From contig JAGLWW010000054.1 of NCBI GenBank assembly GCA_023133195.1, forward strand, positions 1-5,348: DNA of 5,348 bases, in the 5' to 3' direction. The stretch's first letter is position 1; every line of letters starts with the position of its first letter. A model generated the notes under the pieces. It was given only the letters and a program-made list of their open reading frames with translations, did not search any database and was not told the origin of the DNA. The DNA comes from Candidatus Aenigmatarchaeota archaeon (GTDB lineage Archaea; Aenigmatarchaeota; Aenigmatarchaeia; PWEA01; JAGHBM01). A program made the position numbers and the translations under genes. Below are positions 1 through 5,348 of the stretch, piece after piece.

Positions 1-3000
1 CATGGGCAATAGATGAAGCAGGAAATATTAATACGTCCAGCAGGAACGTGACCATTGCCATCACACCCAGTTATTGTGATGTGGACATACTAAGTTTGCC
101 ATTTACGATTGATCAGAGCAACACCTACTACTGCGTGGCGAAGAACTTCACTATAGACGGACAGACTGGAATTCAGTTCCAGGGTGGTGTCCAAAATTCA
201 ACTCTGGACGGTTTGGACCATACTATTGAAAGTAACAAGACTACAAGTACTTACGGAGTTCATGTACTAGGAAGCACTATAAAAAACAATACATTCAAGA
301 ACCTTTATGTAAGATATTTCTATCATGGTATTTGTATACAACAATCAGACGACAACACCATAACCAATATAACCGTTTACAACAATACCAACCGAGGTAT
401 TGATATTTGCAGTGGTTCAGACTACAATAATCTGACTTACATAACTGCTTATAACAATACTGGTGCTGGAATAGCATGTGTCTCAGGTCCGCATGACAAC
501 CTTTTCACTCATATAGTCGCATATGAAAACGGTGATGGTTTTAACTTCTACAATGCAGCAGGTAACAACACTTTAATTGATGTAACAACTCACGGTAACT
601 CAGATTACGGTATTGATCTAGGGAGTGGAGGAAACAACAACACCCTAATCAATATAACCATTTACAATAACAATAATGGTGTGCGAATAGGCGGTTCAAA
701 CCACACCCTAATCAATATAACCGCTTACAACAATTCAGGAGGATTCGGTATTCGATACTGTTACAACTCAAGCCTAACCAACATAACATCTGAAAATAAC
801 ACAAATTCCGGTTTCTCTCTTTACAATTCATCTTCTAATAACTTCATAGATGTAAAAACTAGACAGAATCAGTATGGATTCCGGATATATGGCAATTCAG
901 ACAACAACACAATCAATAATTCCGTAATCCAGGACAACACCGTAGCAGGAATCTATTTCAACCTAGGAGGCTCCGATCACCCAGAATACAACAAAATCTA
1001 TAATTGTCTCCTCAATAATTCTGGAACCAATGGAAATATTAGGACTTATTCTAGTATGCTAGCGAACTACTTCAACACCACCAACCAAACCGGCACCCGG
1101 ATTTATTCAGAGGGAACACAGATAGGTGGCAACTACTACACGAACAGCGCAGGCAACGACTACTCTGATACGTGCACGGATGCAGACTATGACGGCTTCT
1201 GTGATAAAGTTTATGATGTTTACAACGACACGTGGTGCGAACCCGGGGTGAACTGCTCTGACAATGTGGACTATTTGCCATTGAAATCGGATGAAGTGCC
1301 ATATATAATCTGGGAAAACCCAACTCCGCCCGATGGAAATGTCACTTCAGATAACTACGTCTACCTAAACACAACAATTAAAGACGTATCCAATACGTCA
1401 GCCTTCTTCGACTGGAATTATAGTTTAGTTGGTTGGTGGAGGATGGATGATGTTAACCAGACAGGAGAGGGGGCATTGGTTTATGATATTTCAAGTTATG
1501 GAAATAATGGTACTGCTTATGGGAATGCTGTGCAAGATAATTCAGGAAAGTTAGGAAAAGGATTTGATTTTGATGGGAATGTAGACAGAATAACTATTCC
1601 AAATGATGATAGTCTGAATATATCAGGACCAATGACACTTGTAGCTTGGATATATACTGATTCACAGATAGATGGTTGGAGAAACTATATTTCAAGGTGG
1701 GCTCATGGTGCAGACAACTTAAATCCTCAAAATGCATGGTATGTAGCTGAGCAAGTATCTGGTTCAGGGCACTATATTAAATTTGCTATGGAAGATGATA
1801 CTGGACAAAATATTACAACAGGTAACACGATATTAGCTTTAAACACATGGTATCATGTTGCAGCAATATACAATGGAAGCCACATGTTAATCTACGTAAA
1901 TGGATCTTTAGATAATACTCCAACGGCAAGAAGTACTGGAGCAAGAGGAAATGCAAACACGGAAATAGATATAGGAGGTAAACAAGCTAATCCACTTTAT
2001 GGTCATGCTGGTTTAATGGACGATGTAATGATTTTCAATAGGAGCCTGAGCGCAAAAGAAATTGTTGCTTTATATACAAACACTTCAAGCAAATACTTGG
2101 AACACAACTTCACCAACTTGACAGATGGATATTACGATTACATAGTATATGCCCAAGATTTGACAGGAAACATGAACTCGTCCTCGAGAAACGTTACAGT
2201 GGATAAACCACCAAAATACTGGGACAATTCAATCAATTCAACATTAAAAGGAGAACCAGTAGAGTTTCGGTTAAGGTGGACTGATAATATTGGCTTATCT
2301 GGTTATACATTCAGTTTCTGCAACGGAACATGGAACGGTACACATTGTATTGGTGATATATCATTATGGCCCAACTCAACTTTCACAAAATGTAAGAATA
2401 TATCAATATCAAATGTCGGTTCATCAACTCTGGAAAACTTCCCTGCATATATTAATTTAACAAAAGATGGTGATATGCTATCGGATTATTCCGATTTGAG
2501 ATTCTTTAACTCTTCATGCAACAGCGGAGGAAATGAACTGGATTATGAAGTGGAAAATTATACTACTGGCAATGCTCATATATGGGTAAGAATCCCGTCA
2601 TTGCCGTCATCCGGTAAGACAATTTCCGTTTATTACAGCAACAACACACCGGTAGAATCAGGGGAAAATAAGACGGGAGTATGGAATTCCGGTTATAAAA
2701 TGGTCCAACACATGCAAGTCATAAGCGGTTCAATCAACGACAGCACATCCAACGATAACGACGGTTCGCTTTCATCCGCGCCTTACAACGTTCCCGGTAC
2801 GGTCGGTAATGCAATACAATTCGACGGTATAGACGACGCTATTGACATACCTTACAGTTCAACGCTGGAACCGATAAACCTGACTTATGAGGTATGGGGA
2901 AGGATAACAGGCATGAATAGTGATTCAGGAACAGATGCTCTCTTTGGTTCAAAAAGAGGAAAAGACCATTATAACAATAATGACGGTATGCAGTTTACTG

Positions 3001-3821
3001 TACAGGCCTACATGGATATTGGACAGCGGAAGTATAGGGCTCTTTACGAGAGAGATACGATCTCTCCTCAGCAGCATATGCTAGGTTCAGCGGAAGGAGA
3101 AAACAACACGTGGTATCATTTTACAACAACCTTTGACGAGGCTTCGGATACAGCCGAATTTTATATAAATGCTTCATTAAACGCTACAGAGTCAGGAATG
3201 GAATCCGAGATAATTTGGTATAACGACAACACGGTTGGTTTTGTTTTTGGTAGAATCGATAGACCCACTCCTAGATATTATAATTGTACAATAGACGAAG
3301 TCAGAATTTCCGATGTGATAAGAAGTTCGGACTGGATAAATCAGACTTATCAGATGGTACAGAACCAAGGAAGTTTTGTAACTTTTGGAAGTGAAGAATC
3401 ATCGACTGGTTGGAAAAACGACACGTGGACACAAATGACTGGTCTTGGGAATTGGTCCAATGTGACCAAAGTTGTAAACTCAACAGTTGGAGCCACAATA
3501 GCCTGGAAAGTATACGCCAACGATACAGTGGATAACTGGAACATATCGGACGTCTACAGTTTTGTTACAGTTGACTTTTTTGAATTAACAGGCAAGGTTC
3601 TCTTCTGGGAAAATGCCACTTGTGTGTCTGGTGCATACGTAATTGCAAAGGTTTATGACGGTCTGCAGTTTTTAGGTCAGGGTTCTGATACCACAGACTC
3701 TTCGGGGGATTACCTTATTAAGATACCACTAACTTTAGAAGAAGATAAAAGATACTTGGCCAACATAACCGTGACTAAAGGTTCTTATCAGGCTTATTTA
3801 AAACATTATTTCAGGTTGTAA
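1..3821 (+). CDS. Giant secreted modular surface glycoprotein (beta-helix/NosD, Ig-like, LamG, DUF2341), 5'-partial
   Basis: This is probably an extracellular adhesin-like or cell-envelope glycoprotein that binds carbohydrate or neighbouring cells; no enzyme active site is recognised. About 1272 codons are visible. The frame is open to the left edge: codons from nt 3 read WAIDEAGNINTSSRNVT, so the GTG at 48 is an internal valine, not a start. Domains in order are: an Ig-like domain tail (3-59); a right-handed beta-helix with Asn-rich rungs (about 130-1125); a NosD-type closing motif GGNYYTN...DADYDGFCD...DYLPLK (1125-1286); an Ig-like first half (1299-1418); LamG with GWWRMDD, GKGFDFDG, NTWYHVAAIY and GLMDDVMIFNRSLSAKEI (1422-2081); the Ig-like second half (2094-2204); a second Ig-like first half (2208-2339); DUF2341 (about 2391-2690); a second LamG with NAIQFDGIDD, NTWYHF and TIDEVRISD (about 2690-3330); the Ig-like second half (3414-3575); and a CarboxypepD_reg-like sandwich with TDSSGDYLIKIP (3576-3818). 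A hand count gives about 66-68 sequons. No C-terminal membrane anchor or sorting signal is seen. The coding call is very secure; the function is inferred from domain families. Confidence 0.93.
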   Translation, partial: WAIDEAGNINTSSRNVTIAITPSYCDVDILSLPFTIDQSNTYYCVAKNFTIDGQTGIQFQGGVQNSTLDGLDHTIESNKTTSTYGVHVLGSTIKNNTFKNLYVRYFYHGICIQQSDDNTITNITVYNNTNRGIDICSGSDYNNLTYITAYNNTGAGIACVSGPHDNLFTHIVAYENGDGFNFYNAAGNNTLIDVTTHGNSDYGIDLGSGGNNNTLINITIYNNNNGVRIGGSNHTLINITAYNNSGGFGIRYCYNSSLTNITSENNTNSGFSLYNSSSNNFIDVKTRQNQYGFRIYGNSDNNTINNSVIQDNTVAGIYFNLGGSDHPEYNKIYNCLLNNSGTNGNIRTYSSMLANYFNTTNQTGTRIYSEGTQIGGNYYTNSAGNDYSDTCTDADYDGFCDKVYDVYNDTWCEPGVNCSDNVDYLPLKSDEVPYIIWENPTPPDGNVTSDNYVYLNTTIKDVSNTSAFFDWNYSLVGWWRMDDVNQTGEGALVYDISSYGNNGTAYGNAVQDNSGKLGKGFDFDGNVDRITIPNDDSLNISGPMTLVAWIYTDSQIDGWRNYISRWAHGADNLNPQNAWYVAEQVSGSGHYIKFAMEDDTGQNITTGNTILALNTWYHVAAIYNGSHMLIYVNGSLDNTPTARSTGARGNANTEIDIGGKQANPLYGHAGLMDDVMIFNRSLSAKEIVALYTNTSSKYLEHNFTNLTDGYYDYIVYAQDLTGNMNSSSRNVTVDKPPKYWDNSINSTLKGEPVEFRLRWTDNIGLSGYTFSFCNGTWNGTHCIGDISLWPNSTFTKCKNISISNVGSSTLENFPAYINLTKDGDMLSDYSDLRFFNSSCNSGGNELDYEVENYTTGNAHIWVRIPSLPSSGKTISVYYSNNTPVESGENKTGVWNSGYKMVQHMQVISGSINDSTSNDNDGSLSSAPYNVPGTVGNAIQFDGIDDAIDIPYSSTLEPINLTYEVWGRITGMNSDSGTDALFGSKRGKDHYNNNDGMQFTVQAYMDIGQRKYRALYERDTISPQQHMLGSAEGENNTWYHFTTTFDEASDTAEFYINASLNATESGMESEIIWYNDNTVGFVFGRIDRPTPRYYNCTIDEVRISDVIRSSDWINQTYQMVQNQGSFVTFGSEESSTGWKNDTWTQMTGLGNWSNVTKVVNSTVGATIAWKVYANDTVDNWNISDVYSFVTVDFFELTGKVLFWENATCVSGAYVIAKVYDGLQFLGQGSDTTDSSGDYLIKIPLTLEEDKRYLANITVTKGSYQAYLKHYFRL
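365..734 (+). repeat. Near-identical 22-bp rung repeat, distant copies
   Basis: The 22 bases at 365-386 (starting caatataacc and ending tttacaacaat) recur at 713-734 with one T/C difference, at 376 versus 724. A third, weaker copy lies at 650-671 with 19 of 22 matches. All three encode the NIT(V/A/I)YN core of beta-helix rungs in the same frame, adding DNA-level evidence for spread of a rung unit along the array. Confidence 0.8.
640..722 (+). repeat. Perfect 20-bp direct repeat pair inside the beta-helix
   Basis: The 20-mer acaccctaatcaatataacc occurs at 640-659 and again at 703-722. The copies are 63 bp (21 codons) apart in the same reading frame. It encodes the TLINIT strand of two adjacent rungs. 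Identity at the DNA level, rather than only in protein, points to recent rung duplication or gene-conversion-like exchange. Confidence 0.85.
3813..3818 (+). promoter_or_regulatory. Possible weak Shine-Dalgarno for the first pilin-like gene
   Basis: AGGTTG ends 4 nt before the ATG at 3823, and its AGGT core ends 6 nt before it. The site lies inside the last codons of the giant upstream gene. The match to the archaeal 16S 3' end is short. Coupled re-initiation from the stop at 3819-3821 could serve equally well. Confidence 0.4.
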
Positions 3822-3822
3822 C

Positions 3823-4389
3823 ATGCAAAGAAAAAATTTCGGTAGAAAGGGGATTTCCGTTTTCATTTCCCACGTGTTAGCCATAGCAATACTTTTTGCA
3901 ATCTTGATTGTTGTATCGACCCAGGTGTACAGTTATTATTATTCTATAAAAGAGGAATCCCAAAGAGCTCAGGCAATGGTCTTGTCTCAAAGGGTGGCTG
4001 ATAGCGTATTGAATCTTTACACGAATTACAAGAACTCGGATTACGAGCCGGAGGAAGGCAAAAACAAGACTCTTTCTATTGTTTATATCAACATCCCTGA
4101 AAAGATTTCCGGCAACAACTACATCCTAAGTTTGGAGCAGCACGGAGATTTGTGGATAGAGGGAGAGATGGAAAATGAAAGTTATTCTGATGATGAGAGG
4201 CCTTACACACACGTGAAGACGGAAATAGAGGGCAAGCCTTCTGCCACGTACAACTATCCGATTTACAACATAGTTTCCGTTAACGTAAGCGGTTCGGTGA
4301 GGAGAGCGACAAAAATAAAGTTGTCTTACGTTAGGGAGAAACAAAGCGGAGAATTAAAAGATTTTTTAATGATGGAGAGATTTTCATGA
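3823..4389 (+). CDS. Type IV pilin-like protein with class III signal peptide (188 aa)
   Basis: This is likely a minor pilin or pseudopilin, held in the membrane by one helix until prepilin peptidase (PibD/EppA family) processes it. The N-terminus MQRKNFGRKG is short and basic. It ends in Lys9-Gly10, the expected cleavage site, followed by ISVFISHVLAIAILFAILIV as the hydrophobic assembly helix (residues 11-33). A polar, probably helical stretch follows (about 40-65, KEESQRAQAM). Then comes a beta-rich head with VYINIPEKISGNNYILSL (87-104), a motif type common in archaeal pilin-like proteins where a Pro-x-x-Ile-x-Gly turn precedes a Tyr strand. Three sequons are present (N81, N118, N154). The ATG lies one nt after the upstream stop, which supports both the start choice and co-transcription. 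The final codons overlap the next gene by 4 bp. The exact family is not identified; the pilin-like assignment rests on the N-terminus and the neighbours. Confidence 0.9.
   Translation: MQRKNFGRKGISVFISHVLAIAILFAILIVVSTQVYSYYYSIKEESQRAQAMVLSQRVADSVLNLYTNYKNSDYEPEEGKNKTLSIVYINIPEKISGNNYILSLEQHGDLWIEGEMENESYSDDERPYTHVKTEIEGKPSATYNYPIYNIVSVNVSGSVRRATKIKLSYVREKQSGELKDFLMMERFS
4374..4379 (+). promoter_or_regulatory. Ribosome binding site for the second pilin-like gene
   Basis: GGAGAG, with a GGAG core, ends 6 nt before the ATG at 4386 and lies within the 3' end of the preceding coding region. The position and match fix the start at 4386, giving the 4-bp ATGA overlap typical of coupled genes. Confidence 0.7.
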
Positions 4390-5201
4390 ACAAAGGATTT
4401 AACCAGATAGATTTGGTTTTTGCGGTAGTTATAATAATATTCGTGGTTTTTTTAAGCATATACTATTCCTCGCATTTTATGCAGCCCTCTTTGAACAGGG
4501 CCAGGTCTCTGGAACTGAAGTATCTGGCCAAAGGGTTAAGCGAGACGATTTTCAATGATTTGGGAGTTCCGGAAGACTGGCAGTGGGCTAATGATACAGT
4601 GAAACCGAGCTTGGGTTCATACGTCTACAAGGTGCCCGTTCATTTAAAAGAATGGAACGGGACAGATAATGACAATGTTTTGATTTTTGTTTATTTGGAA
4701 ACGGAAGAAAACGCCTACAACTCTTCAATAATTGTTTATGACGGAAACGAGACGCTTGACACGGAACTGAAAGATATGGTGGACAGCGACAATGACGGAT
4801 TTCTGGAAGAGGTCAACGTGACTTTTAATGTTTCCGTCTCGGCAGACCAGGAGAAACTGGTGTACATATACTATTCCCGTGACAACCAGACTTCCGTTTC
4901 TTACTCTTCTCTTTCAGAAACAAACAACACCCTGAATGTAACAGAGCTTTCTGTGAAGAAGCATATGGGACTGACCACCTCAAAGATGAGTGCCCTGAGC
5001 AATGTTTCATTAAAAGATGCAAGGGATAAATTCGGGGTGGACCTTCCCTTCAGGTTAAAGGTGGAAAAAACAGGTGGAAACTGGGAATACGGTTATAACC
5101 TCACAGACAGGAACACAGCAGTAAACATAAAGAAAATACTTTTGCAAAATTCAACAGGTAATATAGAAAGCGCGGGCGCGATAACATATGTTTGGAAATA
5201 A
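4386..5201 (+). CDS. Type IV pilin-like surface protein with class III signal peptide (271 aa)
   Basis: This is likely a larger minor pilin or pseudopilin with an extracellular beta-sandwich head. The N-terminus MNKG gives a lysine-glycine prepilin peptidase site at residues 3-4. It is followed by FNQIDLVFAVVIIIFVVFLS as the membrane and assembly helix (residues 5-27). Next is a helical stretch (RARSLELKYLAKGLSETIF) and GVPEDW at 60-65; a G-x-P-x-x-W element at this place is familiar from archaeal pilin-like proteins. DSDNDGFLE at 133-141 fits the D-x-D-x-DG-x-x-E calcium-loop pattern. The C-terminal part FGVDLPFRLKVEKTGGNWEYG (216-236), ending in YVWK, also resembles this archaeal group. About a dozen sequons suggest glycosylation. 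The start is set by the GGAG ribosome site and the ATGA overlap. The 3' end overlaps the next gene by 14 bp. The precise family name is unknown to me. Confidence 0.9.
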   Translation: MNKGFNQIDLVFAVVIIIFVVFLSIYYSSHFMQPSLNRARSLELKYLAKGLSETIFNDLGVPEDWQWANDTVKPSLGSYVYKVPVHLKEWNGTDNDNVLIFVYLETEENAYNSSIIVYDGNETLDTELKDMVDSDNDGFLEEVNVTFNVSVSADQEKLVYIYYSRDNQTSVSYSSLSETNNTLNVTELSVKKHMGLTTSKMSALSNVSLKDARDKFGVDLPFRLKVEKTGGNWEYGYNLTDRNTAVNIKKILLQNSTGNIESAGAITYVWK

Positions 5202-5348
5202 AGGAATGTCTTTTACACTGGAAGCGGTAATAGCAGGCCTGATGATAGTCACATTCCTGTTGTTCCTCTTCAAAGCGCCAAATATGGAAGAGACTTATGA
5301 TATAGGGATGTCGGAGAGGGGGTATTATTGTCTGAAATCTTTGGATGA
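5188..5348 (+). CDS. Third type IV pilin-like protein, 3'-partial
   Basis: Fifty-three complete codons are visible before the window ends, with no stop in frame; the TGA in the last three bases is out of frame. The protein begins MFGNKG, a short N-terminus ending in Lys5-Gly6 as a prepilin peptidase-type site. The hydrophobic helix MSFTLEAVIAGLMIVTFLLF follows (from residue 7), with a Glu at mature position 6 close to the conserved +5 glutamate of classical pilins. The tail GYYCLKSLD resembles the segment after the helix in small archaeal pilin-like proteins. The start at 5188 lies inside the preceding gene (14-bp overlap, different frame). No Shine-Dalgarno is visible before it, so translation probably depends on coupling. 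The next in-frame ATG (5206) would remove the signal peptide and is unlikely. It is short and truncated, but the match to the two preceding N-termini makes it convincing. Confidence 0.82.
   Translation, partial: MFGNKGMSFTLEAVIAGLMIVTFLLFLFKAPNMEETYDIGMSERGYYCLKSLD

Larger units (their letters stand above)
351..975 (+). repeat. Array of about nine 22-25-residue beta-helix rungs
   Basis: Within the giant surface protein, nine consecutive segments fit a loose consensus NNTLxNITxYNNTxxGIxxxxS, each 22-25 codons long. Examples are DNTITNITVYNNTNRGIDI, NNTLINITIYNNNNGVRI, NHTLINITAYNNSGGFGI and NSSLTNITSENNTNSGFSL. This is the pattern of right-handed parallel beta-helix proteins (NosD/CASH-type), with Asn at turns and alternating hydrophobic residues packing inward. 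Less regular rungs extend on both sides, from about 190 and to about 1125. Most rungs carry one or two N-x-S/T sequons, so glycans could line one face of the solenoid. Confidence 0.85.

Noticed and set aside
48..50. GTG as the start codon of the giant gene
   Set aside because: The frame is open upstream to the window edge, and the upstream residues match an internal Ig-like repeat, so this GTG encodes an internal valine.
351..975. CRISPR array or non-coding tandem repeats
   Set aside because: The repeats are imperfect, have no spacer structure, keep the reading frame and translate to beta-helix rungs.
1072..1323. Minus-strand open frame over the end of the beta-helix
   Set aside because: It is very rich in Cys, Ser, Arg and His with no recognisable domain, and lies wholly opposite a well-supported coding region.
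3301..3544. Two overlapping minus-strand open frames near the second Ig-like half
   Set aside because: Both are short shadows of the conserved NWSNVTKVVNSTVG coding segment, with no independent evidence.
4126..4344. Minus-strand open frame opposite the first pilin-like gene
   Set aside because: It has no domain or start context, and the opposing plus-strand gene is well supported by signal peptide and operon spacing.
5170..5180. GC-rich GCGCGGGCGCG as a hairpin or terminator
   Set aside because: The possible stem is 4 bp with a 2-nt loop and no U tract; it is better explained as codons for ESAGAI before the next gene start.
5346..5348. TGA at the right edge as the stop of the third pilin-like gene
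   Set aside because: It is out of frame; in frame the last bases are TTG GAT GA-, so the gene continues beyond the window.

Overview
The window looks like part of an archaeal cell-surface gene cluster. The signs are N-glycosylation sequons (N-x-S/T) in very high density, many AGA/AGG arginine and ATA isoleucine codons, short class III (prepilin-type) signal peptides, and a mix of surface domains (NosD-like beta-helix, LamG, DUF2341) that is common in archaea. The style resembles uncultivated DPANN-type archaea (Woesearchaeota, Aenigmarchaeota and similar), but nothing here is a taxonomic marker, so the lineage is a guess. Base composition is AT-leaning and visibly uneven.

All genes are on the plus strand, head to tail, with almost no intergenic space. 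Positions 1-3821 are the 3' part of one very large gene for a secreted modular glycoprotein. Its reading frame is open through the left edge, so its true start lies outside. From N to C the visible part holds the tail of an Ig-like domain, a right-handed beta-helix with a NosD-like terminal motif, an Ig-like domain apparently split by a LamG domain, a second Ig-like domain apparently split by a DUF2341 plus LamG cassette, and a C-terminal carboxypeptidase-regulatory-like beta-sandwich. Three small genes follow at 3823-4389, 4386-5201 and 5188 to the right edge. Each encodes a protein with a lysine-glycine prepilin peptidase-type site followed by one hydrophobic helix. They are joined by a 1-nt gap, a 4-bp ATGA overlap and a 14-bp overlap, so the set is almost certainly co-transcribed.

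The simplest joint reading is a surface-appendage locus in which three minor pilins or pseudopilins are made together with a giant, heavily glycosylated, carbohydrate-binding-like adhesin. The physical link between the adhesin and the pilins is inferred only from operon context. No RNA gene, CRISPR array, insertion sequence, convincing promoter or terminator is visible, and no minus-strand frame looks like a real gene.
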